Notes: generated by a model from the letters alone, not told the origin. A stretch of DNA of 64,000 nucleotides from Bemisia tabaci (GCF_918797505.1 NC_092796.1:57070851-57134850); one strand, 5' to 3'; counted from the stretch's first letter, positions 23,101-33,647 are shown. Program-made: numbers and translations.

Positions 23101-26100
23101 ATAGTTTTACGATGGATGTAGAAGTACTTTCTTCCTCATTTATACGGAGATCCAGACTATCTACATTTGTAAATTCAGTGAGTATGTACTCGTAACCACT
23201 ACTTTACGTAAGTGGATTTTTCTGGTCCACATGATTTGCAAAATGGAGGCGCCCTAGTCTCTGTAATGTGAAACATGTAAGTACTTATCAAAATTTCATG
23301 AAGAGGTAAGTGAAGCTAACAACTCCGCCTGGTAAGGCAGAAGGCTAGAAGGGTCATAACGTCTAAGATCAATACGCAGTGCCGATTTGTATTCTACGAG
23401 GGGCGTTCAATAAGTAAGTATCCCCCCTCTCTAAAATCCATAAGAATGGACCAATTTTAAAAAACTTGGGCTCAAAATCTTCCTTAGGATATTTTGAGTT
23501 CAACAAAACAAACCGCAACAAAATCGGACTATGTGCGGCCGAACGCGAGCCGTTTGAACGCGCCGAGGTGCTCGACGCTCCCGCCGAATCTGCGAGGATT
23601 TGAAGTCCGCTACAGGAGAAGAGCTTCTCTGCCAAAGCCTCAGTCGTTCATCACTGACGAAAAATCAAAGAAATTTTTGTAGAATAAGGGGCTTCCCTCA
23701 CTTCTCCACATAACCAGCTCGATCCAAGAAAGTCTGATACTGAGACTAAGACTAAGAGAACAGCTTTTGGATGCCTCGTGCGTGGAAGTCTTTCAGCTGA
23801 CCGCGGATGAAAGAGTGGACGGCTAAATTGACCTCTTCCACTGATTCAAAATTAACTCCTCCAAGTTCAGATTTCAGGAACGGGAATAAATGGTGGTCTG
23901 GTTTGCCATTTATCATCGTATCTGAAATCTGAACTCGGAGGAGTCAATTTGGAATCAGTGGAAGAGGTCAATTTAGCCGTCCACTCTTTCATCCGCGGTC
24001 AGCTGAAAGACTTCCACGCACGAGGCATCCAAAAGCTGTTCTCTTAGTCTTAGTCTCAGTATCAGACTTTCTTGGATCGAGCTGGTTATGTGGAGAAGTG
24101 AGGGAAGCCCCTTATTCTACAAAAATTTCTTTGATTTTTCGTCAGTGATGAACGACTGAGGCTTTGGCAGAGAAGCTCTTCTCCTGTAGCGGACTTCAAA
24201 TCCTCGCAGATTCGGCGGGAGCGTCGAGCACCTCGGCGCGTTCAAACGGCTCGCGTTCGGCCGCACATAGTCCGATTTTGTTGCGGTTTGTTTTGTTGAA
24301 CTCAAAATATCCTAAGGAAGATTTTGAGCCCAAGTTTTTTAAAATTGGTCCATTCTTATGGATTTTAGAGAGGGGGGATACTTACTTATTGAACGCCCCT
24401 CGTATATCTTCTCATTTTGAAAATCTCCGCACTTATCAAAATTTTATTTTTCCATAGCTGTAATTTAGAAAGTATTTAAATGTTTGCTTTGCTGAGTATG
24501 AAAATCAGTCGGGAGGGATTGAGGGATCCTACAAATGAGACCTCTCTCTCATGTTGTGCGAACGATGCAAAATAATGGAAACGTCCACGAATGCAGGGTA
24601 AGCATTCTGAGAAAATTCTCAGTCTAGAGAAAAAATCTGGTCACGCTGATGGCTGACTTTCTTAGCAGTAGCACCTCGATATGAAAACGCCCTTTCTTTC
24701 TTGTTTTTCAAAAATCATTCTTTTTTCATCCGTTTTCTTTTCGGAGACCGATTTTTTCGGCACTAAATTGCACGCGCATTCCTGTTAACTCGATTGGTAT
24801 CCCGAAACATTTTAAATGAATTTGCAATGGAAGTGATTTGGGCGATTTATCTCGGAACAACATTTCGCACTTAGTGGTTTCCTCCTTACCGAGCAATGCT
24901 CCGATGTTATATCCAACGCGCCATCTATTAATGGAATCACTAACCATTATCTAGAACCATTAATGGAACCACTATCTCCGAATGTAACGTCGAATTCTCA
25001 AGATGCAGGGTCCAATACTGCCATGGTTACTTTACATTCTGTTTTAATGAGGGTCTACGTCATAATATTGTTCGTTATAAATTCTTAGTGAAACCAATTT
25101 TTTTTTATTATTTCATGATGAAAACAGATCTGTAAAAATTAAATCAGTTCATAACTGTCGATGTAAATGCGTTCAATCCTAAATATATTTTATCTAGATA
25201 GGACTGTATGAATTAGTCTAAAGCCATTTATATGTATTACACAATCTTGCGAATTAGGCTTTTAAATCCGTGCATGTGTTATCTTTCGAAGGTCTGATTT
25301 TGTCTTCCCTCGTTGATCTATAGAAAGTGGTCTGATCCGTACAAACTGTTCCAAACTCGTGATTCTATTTGTATCACCAAGAATGAATATCAGCCACTTT
25401 TGTGTTATTCCAAGTAAAAACATATTTTTACCCCCCCCCCTTCCCCGTTCCGCCCAGTCCCATTTGTTTTTTTAAAAAAAATTTACTGTATTTGACGGTT
25501 GAATGTGTCTGATTGTGAGCCAAACCAGTTTGCGGTCGCTTAGAGCTTGCGTTTGATCACATTTTTTTCGCCGATAAGTCTGATTTACATAGAATTTCCG
25601 GTGCGGACGGAATCATTTAAGCATGCTAATTTAGTCGCTGAGCGAATCATTTTTTTCTTCTTCTTCTTTTTTTGGATATATTCCTTTTTTCATGGACTGT
25701 AGATTTGAAGTTCAATTTTTTTATGGGATAACCAAGCAGCATTTAACGCCTTGAAATTTCCTCTGAATTTTCTCTACGGTATAACAAATCGCTGAAAATC
25801 TCGAGTTAGAATTTTACTGAGTTTTTTATTAATGCATTAAGAGTGCGCGGAAATCAGATAATATCTGCGGCATGAATCCATGCCGCAAACCCAAATTTAG
25901 CCTTTTTACTCACCTATTCCTGCACCAGCGAGGAATCGACCCACCACAATGAGCATAAAACTCTCTGCTGCGACCATAACAGCGTAGCCGAGAGCCATAC
26001 AGAAAAAAGATAGTCGTACCACTCGCATCCGGCCAAAAACATCGGATAGAGTCCCGCTTATGGCTGACGCCAGGCATGCTCCTAATGTCGGCGCACTTGC

Positions 26101-29100
26101 TGAAATAAAATTGATTTGTGAATTATTAAATATCACAGTTTTCTCGCAGTTTACATTGGCAGAGGAAATCTTTAAAATAGGACTGTAAGTAGACGGTGCG
26201 AACGGATGAATTCATCTGCTTTCGATAGATTTATTTCTTATTTACATGAATGCAGTCAACAGAAGCCACATTGCTTTGCGAGCTAGGCATTCTGTATTTT
26301 CTGCGCACAGTTGCAAATACTTCAAGAAAGGGGACTCGTGCAAATTCAGTGGCTGCAATTTAAAAATGCACATAAGAGGTTGCGCTAAGAAAGACATTTT
26401 TAATAGTTTTTGTTCGCAACATGATAAACTTGCAAACAAGGGTAATTTTTATTAGTATTTATGTATACAAAAATAAAATAAATTAAAGTAAGTAAAGAAA
26501 ATAAAGAAACAAGCATCTGCTCTTTAGGCACCCCAAAATCCTTTTTTAGTTATAGTTTTCTTGGAAGGAACATGAATCAACATCACCTCTCGAGAACTCT
26601 ATGTGTCGATTTTTCAATAAAATAAAAATGTCTTCCTCTTAGGTGTGGAAGATGTAATTCAGCCCCGAGTAAACAGATAAGTCCAATTAGAGAAATTAGA
26701 TGACTGACTTACCTATCCATGTTGCCTGGTCTCTATCGATGGGTATTGAGCTGCCTTTTTCCAGCAATTGTGGAAGCATTCCTGCTGACTGGCCGTAAAT
26801 TGAGCCGACACATATGTGGAGGGGAACAAGCATGCTGCCACAAAGAACTACGCTAAACAAAAAAATTAATAAAAATATATTAGCATCGTGCTTAATATTT
26901 GCAGCAGTTCAGTTGCATGAGAATTCTTATAGACCCATTTACAAGTAAGTACAGGGTGTTTCAGACCACCCGTACCAGGCCTTTTTCTCGGTTGGTTTAG
27001 GTCGTACGAAGTCGGAGACCGCGGGGTTGAATAGGGAATTGACCCCAAGGAATCCGAATTTTGTGGTCCCGAAACCCCCCCACCCCCCTTGGGGGGTAAA
27101 GGGGGGGTCACGATGCTAAAAGTCACGGTTCCCGACCGAATTGCGGATCGATCGCATCAGAATTGAAAAGCACGGAAAATTTCACGTGGAATTGACCCCT
27201 AAAAATCCAAAATCGGACCATCCAAGGCCCAAAAATGATCCCTAAAGAGGGGGACAGTACCCCCCTCCATAATTTCTCTTTGGTCTCAAAATTGACGTAA
27301 ATTCTCCAGAAAAAGACGGTTTCCCAGGTAATCGACCTCGAGAAATCCAAATTTCATGGTCCCGAAGCTCCTCTAGCCCCCCTTGGGGGGTAAACGGGGG
27401 GGCCCAATTTTAAAAATCGGGGCTCCTTTCCGAATCGCAAATTGATTGCATCCAAATTGAGGAGCAGAACACATTTACATCTTAAGTGACTCCTAAGAGT
27501 TCTAATAGACCCCCTGAACGGCAGAAAGTAACTCCCTGAGGAGGGGGCCTTCGCCCCCGCCAAAAATTTCTCAGGATTCCTCTTTGGTCGCAAAATTGAC
27601 GTCGATTCTCCAGAAAAAGACGGTTCTCCATGTAATCGACCCCGAGGAGCTCAGGGAACATGAAATTTAGAGTCCTCGGGGTCGATTACATGGGAAACCG
27701 TCTTTTTCTGGAGAATCGACGTCAATTTTGCGACCAAAGAGGAATCCTGAGAAATTTTTGGCGGGGGCGAGGCCCCCTTCCTCAGGGGTTACTTTCTGCC
27801 GTTCAGGGGGTCAATTAGAACTCTTAGGAGTCACTTAAGATGTAAATGTGTTCTGCTCCTCAATTTGGATGCAATCAATTTGCGATTCGGAAAGGAGCCC
27901 CGATTTTTAAAATTGGGCCCCCCCGTTTACCCCCCAAGGGGGGCTAGAGGAGCTTCGGGACCATGAAATTTGGATTTCTCGAGGTCGATTACCTGGGAAA
28001 CCGTCTTTTTCTGGAGAATTTACGTCAATTTTGAGACCAAAGAGAAATTATGGAGGGGGGTACTGTCCCCCTCTTTAGGGGATCATTTTTGGGCCTTGGA
28101 TGGTCCGATTTTGGATTTTTAGGGGTCAATTCCACGTGAAATTTTCCGTGCTTTTCAATTCTGATGCGATCGATCCGCAATTCGGTCGGGAACCGTGACT
28201 TTTAGCATCGTGACCCCCCCTTTACCCCCCAAGGGGGGGTGGGGGGGTTTCGGGACCACAAAATTCGGATTCCTTGGGGTCAATTCCCTATTCAACCCCG
28301 CGGTCTCCGACTTCGTACGACCTAAACCAACCGAGAAAAAGGCCTGGTACGGGTGGTCTGAAACACCTGTATACGCACATGGATGTATGAATGCTAAAAG
28401 GAATTATATGCACAGGCTTTGCGTGCAACTTAGTTCCTTTTGCCAAAGTAAGTCCAAATATTATAATTAATTCTAGATGCCCGAGCCTTTTTTTTATGCG
28501 CGAAATCCAAAGTCTGGTCGAATTTACCCGGATTCGATGTATTGATTTAAATAGTTTTTGAACTAATATCTATGTTCTATGTTTTTGAAAGTAATGATAT
28601 ATTGTCTTTTAAACCATCACTTTTTTGGTAACGTACTGGCATTTTCTCACCCTCCCTCCTCATCCGCCATGTGTAACTCCCCCGGAAGAAATATCCAATC
28701 AATTTAACCTAGCTTGAGATTCCTGGAGGCAGTCGTAAAAAAAATCGGTAATAAGACAAAACTCTCACCGAAATGTCAATTTTTAGACTTTTAAGACGTT
28801 TGGGAAACTTATACCATTTTATCAATTTAATTTAATTTAATTTTTTTTTTTCAAAATAATTTGGACACATCATGCCATTTTTTGAGCAAACTTAACCTTG
28901 ATTTTTCTCAACTTTCAAAAATAAAAGACACCTCAACGCGCATTGATAATAGCGCAGAGATACAACTATTCGTGCTTAATGGATGTCAACGTTGCGTCTG
29001 CAAAATTGAAGGCGCGATGACGCGCATCGTAAACTCGCAAATGCTCCGATCTTCGCTACGTTAGTGGGAATCTCTCTAATTCGGGAGGAATGTTGAGAAA

Positions 29101-31588
29101 CGAGGCCGGATTACGTCTCTCCTATCCGCGGCTATTTTCCTCACGTAGTCCTTAAAGTACCACAACAAATTAGACGAACAGAACCTACATGACATGGAAA
29201 TAGCGCAAGGGAAAAGACGCGCATTGATGACGGCGCAGAGATACAACTATTCGTACTTGATGGATGTCCGTGTTGCGTCCGCAAAATTGAAGGCGCGACG
29301 GTGCGAGGCGTGAACTCGCAATGCTCCGCTCTTTACTGCCAAAAATGAGGTATTGCTTAGATTCGGGAGGAAAATTAAAAAACGAGGGTCGACTCCGCCT
29401 TTTGTTGACACTCGATGTTTTCCTGTTTGGAGTCGATTCTTTTTAAGGATGTATTTGTAAGCCCATCTCTAAAGCTTGTGTGCACTGTTCCCATAAAACT
29501 CCCGGGGTGCATTTTTAGTAAGCCCTATGTCAATATGACCCGGCTTGGGCATCTGAGAGTTAAAGAGCGCAACATAACTTACAGACCTTAAAGTTTCTCT
29601 GGAAAATTTAACACCGTCTCGAGTTAATAAGGAAAAAGAGCTTGAACTCTAGATTGACCTTGAGGTAGAAAATTCTATCTATCAAGAATCTAGTCAACAA
29701 GAGGTGACGAAATTGGCCACTTTCAAATTAAAAATCAGATTTTTCTATATCCTTATTGCCCAAGTAAACCATGACAACCTCAATTTCCATATATCTCTAC
29801 AACGGTTTGTAAAAAATTAAAAATAGAGTATTACAGAATATTTTCAGCAGGACGAGTAAGATTAGCAGGATTAGGGGCAATCCATAACTGTCATACCTAA
29901 GATGTCAGCCGCGAGGTTGCAGCACTTTCTCCATTTACCTTGTCAAGTATTTTGCCTCTATGTTGTAAAATTGAACAATTCCAATTCGGTAAGCGTACAC
30001 GAGTATCAACGATAATTTTTAGCAATATTTGGCATTAACGGTCGAACAACCCTCCCTGTGTTTGAACACCTGGCCTGTTCGTTTTAATGATAACAACGTC
30101 ACTGAACTTGCATCACTATTGCTCAAGCATCTGCCTCTTTATCGATACGTAATCAGCCCTCGAATCCCATTATCGATAAAGGGATTATTTATGGGTTGTG
30201 TCTTGAATTTTTTCTTTTTTGCATTTCCTTGTTACGTTAGAAGTGATTAGCCATTAGGCGTTAATCCCTGTTTGAAGATTGGTTTTATGATGCTATTTCC
30301 CGTTTTAGCACTTATCTGTGGCAGCTATTCACTCCTCTGCTCTTGTCTGTGGAACAAAACGGTAGGCTCGAAAGAAAGATCGGCCGCCTCAACCAGGATA
30401 AATAATTATCCTCTAAGTTTTAGCGAGATTCATTAGAGCGCAGTCGTGATAGTAATTGAGATGCATGATCACCGTCACCAAGGCATCTTTGAAAGAGTTT
30501 TGGGACCTATCGAAAAAGAAAAGAAGAACTACTTTCGAGCAATAAACCAGTGAGTCAATCTCAACTTTATCAGGATGATTTGTGCTTGCGATCTAAATGC
30601 GTCGAAATTCTCCCGTCTGTGGGCCGAAGGAATTACCTCTTGTTTGAGATGTGAGCTACATCATTGCTTTCAACAATTTTTTCTGCGTCCAAAGGGACTA
30701 AAGCCAAGCCAAACAGAGAGTATGTATTCAGTTTTATTTAGAATATCCCCCTGACCGACCTCACGCCGAGAATCTATCGATTAGTCAACAACTAAACTTT
30801 CCCGGTGAGCGCTCAGTAGTTTTGTTTACATTCGGAGGTCAACGCAAACAGGTGATGGCGTTCAACGATGCAGAGGTGCACAATCGTTTAATTACATTCC
30901 TTCCCTCCTCCATTCATAAATTTTATAGTTTAGTTTACAGCCATTTTTCTGTCAAATGGCTTAATTAACTCTGGTCTCTAATATTCATACCATTATCAAT
31001 ATAAGAATGAATCTTGATTTTTAACACCCGAAACAATATGTTTGTTGTGCTCTGTATTAGGTCCTGAGATTTTGGTTTCCACAGACTGATCCTATCAAAT
31101 CTTTTTTGAAATTAAATGCATAATTAAACCAAAGTCAAATATTTTTTCCCTTTTGGTGTTTTTAGTACGTATTGCACACCCAGCCCCTGAAAATATGTTT
31201 CATATTTTTCACAAATTAGTGAAATTTCATGAAATATTTCACTGAAATGTCCAATATTTCATATTTTTCATTGCACTTGGGCAACCCTGGTTGTGCATGT
31301 ACTGTAAAAAAGATGAAAGTTCTAAGTGTCTCAAATTGCATAACCGGGAAAATGAAGGATCAATCGGTTCTATTTAAAATCAATTAAAAACGGTTGGGAA
31401 GTCTTCAAAATTTTTCAGCGCCTATTTAATTGACCATTCGCGGTTGGCAGGTCAACTCTTTGATTATTTTATTCGTTTATTTAAATTGTATTTTACAAGA
31501 GGAGTAGTACCAATTAAATAAAAGAGGAAAATTTACTCACCGGTCTAAGACAGCTTGTGGGTGCCGAAGCCGGTGGTTCTGTCTCCAT
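16928..31588 (-). CDS. Facilitated trehalose/sugar transporter (Tret1-like, MFS), gene B
   Basis: Six coding exons on the minus strand: 31537-31588 (or to 31541, see exon 1), 26713-26847, 25914-26099, 21439-21833, 19733-20116 and 16928-17182. They give 1407 nt and 468 residues with twelve membrane segments. Visible motifs are DQATWIA, SGTLSDVFGRMR, VYVSETAPPAYRG, LQNIAGFYIVIYY, PWTMPYEMFPIK and VETHRRTLDEIEAVFAG. It is an obvious paralog of gene A: exons 2 to 6 have almost identical lengths and the two central exons together are exactly 779 nt in both genes. The gene is stretched to 14.7 kb by transposon-filled introns. Family function is facilitated sugar transport at the plasma membrane; the substrate is inference. 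Confidence 0.87.
17183..18158. other. Last intron of gene B, 3' part
   Basis: No exon or clear repeat recognised. Confidence 0.4.
18159..18392. repeat. R1-like MITE
   Basis: GACCAAAGTGCAAAATCGCA at the left is mirrored by TCGCACTTTGGCC at the right. It contains the R1 words CACGTATCTCCGTTTGCAA and GACTTCCTGTCATACTTC. It is diverged from the other R1 copies. Confidence 0.55.
18490..18966. repeat. Fold-back element in gene B last intron
   Basis: The left arm (TTTGCGATTTAAGTATTGAA, then CTCAAAAAAAGC and GGAGGGGATATCC) is mirrored by the right arm (GGATATCCCCGCC, TTTTTGGAGC, TACTTAAATTGCGAA). The arms are about 150 bp. A tandem partial copy of the right arm follows to about 19130. Confidence 0.6.
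19151..19710. repeat. 560 bp MITE-like element abutting a splice donor
   Basis: AATGATGGACCACTAGACA at the left is mirrored by TGTCTAGTGGTCCATTATT at the right. The match runs inward through GTACGAATTT, CATTCTGATACA and CTTAACCA. Its right end is 22 bp from the exon 5 donor of gene B. Confidence 0.75.
19733..20116 (-). CDS. Gene B coding exon 5 (TM7-TM10)
   Basis: 384 nt, phase 0 to phase 0, between GTTTAG and donor GTAAGG. It encodes VLAMSVLQNIAGFYIVIYY (TM7), TM8, the MRHAGRKFIG loop, TM9, TM10 and PWTMPYEMFPIK. It is markedly more GC-rich than the surrounding introns. A palindromic element (19151-19710) ends 22 bp beyond the donor. Confidence 0.93.
20290..20590. repeat. Dispersed repeat R10, copy 2
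   Basis: Matches 10020-10345 in order (CACGATGCCTCCGCGAATAA, ATCCAGAACGATTATT, TGCATAAATTACTCATTTTT), with the same orientation relative to the genes. Confidence 0.5.
21009..21395. repeat. MITE-like element in gene B intron 4
   Basis: GGTCACAGAATCGTATT at the left is mirrored by AATACGATTCTGTCACC at the right. TCTTGTAGATTAG is mirrored by CTGATCTACAAGA. Two GACGTCATC words lie inside. It ends 44 bp from exon 4. Confidence 0.7.
21439..21833 (-). CDS. Gene B coding exon 4 (TM4-TM6 and central loop)
   Basis: 395 nt from acceptor TTGTAG to donor GTATCT. It begins CNFPAFVYVSETAPPAYRG, carries TM5 and TM6, the HDSPAWLVRNGK motif and the central loop, and ends KPFMQ just before TM7. A MITE-like palindrome (21009-21395) begins 44 bp beyond the donor. 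Confidence 0.92.
21936..22057. repeat. MITE family R4, copy 1
   Basis: ACGTATTTCTGCCAAACGGA at the left is mirrored by ACGTTTGGCAGAAATGCGT at the right; CATGAGCCC / GAGCTCATG lie inside. Confidence 0.65.
22058..23394. other. Gene B intron 3, part
   Basis: Contains an R7-like end at about 22112-22150 (GTGCTAAGGAAAAACGTCGT). A hairpin lies at about 22361-22431 (CCGGAGTTACAGACTCCGG, GGGCGCTGTACAGCAGCGCC). There is a poly(A) run near 22962. No exon recognised. Confidence 0.45.
23397..24402. mobile_element. Mariner-derived fold-back element
   Basis: Ends CGAGGGGCGTTCAATAAGTA and its exact reverse complement, flanked by TA on both sides (23395-23396 and 24403-24404), as expected for Tc1/mariner insertion. 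The arms 23397-23878 and 23922-24402 are almost perfect inverted copies around a 43 bp centre. Each arm retains a remnant of a transposase C-terminus on its outward strand, e.g. 23947-24104 on plus: EEVNLAVHSFIRGQLKDFHA, RGIQKLFS, stop, then LDRAGYVEK, the usual mariner ending. It cannot encode a transposase. It lies in gene B intron 3. Confidence 0.75.
24405..25913. other. Gene B intron 3, part
   Basis: No exon found. A C-rich run lies at 25431-25442 and pyrimidine-rich stretches near 25650. Confidence 0.4.
25914..26099 (-). CDS. Gene B coding exon 3 (TM2-TM4)
   Basis: 186 nt between TTTCAG and GTGAGT, same size and phases as gene A exon 3. It encodes TM2, the SGTLSDVFGRMR loop, TM3 and GRFLAGAGIG of TM4. 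Confidence 0.9.
26713..26847 (-). CDS. Gene B coding exon 2 (TM1)
   Basis: 135 nt after acceptor GCGTAG. It reads LCGSMLVPLHICVGSIYGQ, then QSAGMLPQLLEKGSSIPI as in gene A, and leaves in phase 1 at donor GTAAGT. The inverted-repeat element 26951-28370 ends only 103 bp upstream of this exon. Confidence 0.83.
   Translation of the reverse strand, partial: FFVAACLFPSTYVSAQFTASQQECFHNCWKKAAQYPSIETRQHG
26951..28370. mobile_element. 1.42 kb near-perfect inverted-repeat element
   Basis: Two 698 bp arms (26951-27648 and 27673-28370) flank a 24 bp centre. The ends are ACAGGGTGTTTCAGACCACC and GGTGGTCTGAAACACCTGT. Each arm itself holds two diverged units of about 300 bp, each with a GGTCCCGAA word and a CCCCCCTTGGGGGGTAAA block. 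There is no transposase frame. It lies in gene B intron 1; diverged relatives flank the nested insertion at 49205-50400. Confidence 0.8.
28371..28937. other. Gene B intron 1, part
   Basis: No exon or repeat recognised apart from short homopolymer runs. Confidence 0.35.
28938..29420. repeat. About 280 bp tandem repeat R3, first cluster
   Basis: Units start GCGCATTGAT at 28938 and 29219 (period 281). They share GCGCAGAGATACAACTATTC, TGATGGATGTC-like, AAAATTGAAGGCGCGA and CTCGCAATGCTCCG words. A second cluster with a 279 bp period is at 56366-57030, and a decayed relative is around 37520-37640. Confidence 0.75.
29421..31536. other. Gene B intron 1, 5' part
   Basis: No exon, RNA gene or long repeat recognised. 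The words TGAAATATTTCA near 31220-31270 recur as a short AT-rich repeat. Confidence 0.4.
31537..31588 (-). CDS. Gene B coding exon 1 (donor ambiguous)
   Basis: It starts METEPPASAPTSCLRP. The best-looking donor is GTGAGT after 31541 (phase 0), but that frame does not match exon 2, whose only in-frame acceptors are phase 1 or 2. Using the next donor, GTAAAT after 31537, gives phase 1 and joins as RPV-ILCGSMLVPLHI, close to RP-FLLSACIYPLHI in gene A. The exon identity is supported by paralogy; the exact end is not settled. Confidence 0.6.
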
Positions 31589-31726
31589 TCTTTCCGCGAT
31601 CGCTCACCTTCGGTCAACTGTGCGCAACGCGGAGATTTTGAGGTGCCTCCCGCGCGGGAATGATTGGCTGGCTTAAAAATAGCTCCCAACTAGAGGTCGT
31701 TTTGCGCAACTTTTCATACGGCCGAC

Positions 31727-31960
31727 CGTGAAAAGTTACCTCATATTTCGATCCTGAAACCAAGAAAATGGTTGTCAGACCCATCAACAATAATTTCACA
31801 TGATCCTCCTTTTGTGTCAAACCCTCCGCTGAAAGTGAGAAACCGTGACAAGTTACCTCATATTCAGATCCTGAAACCAAGAAAATGGTTGTCAGACCCA
31901 TCAACAATAATTTCACATGATCCTCCTTTTGTGTCAAACCCTCCGCTGAAAGTGAGAAAA
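31727..31960. repeat. 117 bp tandem duplication
   Basis: GTTACCTCATATT at 31735 and 31852 starts two nearly identical units. Each contains CCAAGAAAATGGTTGTCAGA and TTTGTGTCAAACCCTCCGCT. It starts 139 bp upstream of the gene B start codon, so it lies in the proximal upstream or 5' UTR region. Confidence 0.85.
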
Positions 31961-33179
31961 AATCCACGAGGTATACCCTCAGGATAAGGGCTGAAGTATG
32001 CAATATAAAACTTACCAGAAAGAAATATCATTTCAACGGTGGAACTCCCAAACCTGCGAGTATCTCGTTCACGGTGTTTTAAAATCTCCACTCCTATTTC
32101 ATTTTATTTTATTTTAGTAAATGAGGAAAAATCAACATTATCCTTTGAACTTTACACAGAATTGCCGCTGAGCTGCTTTCCATTAAAAAATAAAGTATGG
32201 CAGGAAGTCTGCGACGTCGCAAACCGAGGCACGTAGTTTGGGATTTTGACCGTCGATCTATAACGAGCATGAATATTTCCATGAAATGTTTCATTTGTAA
32301 TAAAAATTATTTGCAATAATTTGTGCACGTAAAATTCTAAAAAGACATTTTGGCAATGGACAGGTATAACCATGTGCCTAACTACTTTAGACGTTGTTTG
32401 AAAAGCTGAACAACATTTTGACATGAAAGTTTAGGGGTAGATACATTCTAGTACAATTCTAAGACAATCTAGGGTAAAGTCTTAGAAAGTTTCAAGGAAT
32501 CATATTGCTTAGTTTTTTCCTAAAAACACGATGTGATGGAGAAAATTAGACTACTCGAAATACGGTTAGACTGACTCTGGTGAAACGAACCAATAATATG
32601 AGGTGAAAAACTCTTGCTGGAATTGGCCCTCAAGTAGAACAGATTGCGATTAATTGCAATTATATCGCAAAATTATTGCAATTGTGCCAAAGTAATGTGT
32701 ACTTAGTCTATTCGCTAATTAAAAGGGTTCCTCTTATTGAAATATATTGCAATAAAATTGAAATAATTTGCTTTTATTTTGACATCGCAAACTGCCTGCC
32801 TTCCTCACACTTGGAACGAATTTTATTGGTGGTCTAAAATCGGTATTTATCAACAAATTTCTTGAAAAAATATTGTGATATTATGGTAAAAAATTTCAAA
32901 TTGCAAAATTATTTCAATTTTTTCTGCACTCTTCCACTTGAAAGTCAGGCTGAGGGGAAAAAAACTCTTGCTGGGTTCAGTCGCGAGACAGACCACAAAG
33001 CCGGTAAAAACATAATCATAGCTTACATGAGAGAAAACACAAAAGAGAAACCTTATTAGTATTTTCGGCCAACACCAAGACACTGTCGAACATGACACGA
33101 AGGATGCGAATGATTTCGAGGGATGAAGAGTAGCAGAACGTATGGCGTGAGGGAGATAACATAACGCACTCGCGTGCTC
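31961..33179. other. Upstream of gene B, AT-rich
   Basis: Contains a half copy of R1 at about 32170-32257 (GAAGTCTGCGACGTCGCAAA, then GACCGTCGAT). Nothing else recognised. Confidence 0.4.
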
Positions 33180-33330
33180 GGTGGCGTTATCGGCCGCGTT
33201 TTCCCGCGCGAATAACGCCAAAACGGCTCCGCGCAGCCGGCAACGACGGCGGTGGATTCGCGACTCGGAGTCGCGATCGACGCGGACGGAGAGGCGACGA
33301 CCAGGGCCAAGAAACTATCGACCGGCGAGA
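33180..33330. promoter_or_regulatory. CpG-rich island, possible promoter or 5' UTR of gene B
   Basis: A local GC- and CpG-rich block in AT-rich DNA, with GCGCGAATAACGCC, CGCGCAGCCGGCAACG and the palindrome CGCGACTCGGAGTCGCG. It is 1.6 kb upstream of the gene B start codon and could be its transcription start region. No core promoter motif was identified. Frames across it on both strands are composition artefacts. Confidence 0.3.
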
Positions 33331-33647
33331 GCTGTATCGAGAAAATGGGGCCAAACGATTAATGAAAAGTCCGCTCCAATTTGTCTCCCTTCCATCACCT
33401 CCTTCGATTCCTGGCTCGGAATTTTTTTCATGTCATCCCCCTCGTGGCCGTAACGATAATCCCTTGTGAAATTTGAATTAGTGGGTCACATATGCACGTG
33501 GCATAGAGCGCACGTGTAAACATGCGTCAAAAATGTAACGATTTACGAGTTTGAAAGGTCTGCGTTAGAAAACTCGTAAAAAGTCGGAAACAATCAGAAG
33601 TCAAGAATTATGAGGAAAAAATTTGTGAATAAAGGTGAAAGAGAAAT

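Noticed and set aside
26866..28470. Frames with Pro/Gly runs inside the large palindrome
   Set aside because: They are mirrored between the arms and come from C/G blocks, not from a protein family.
33181..33453. Arg-rich 90-codon frame
   Set aside because: Produced by the CpG-rich island; no domain, splice or paralog support.
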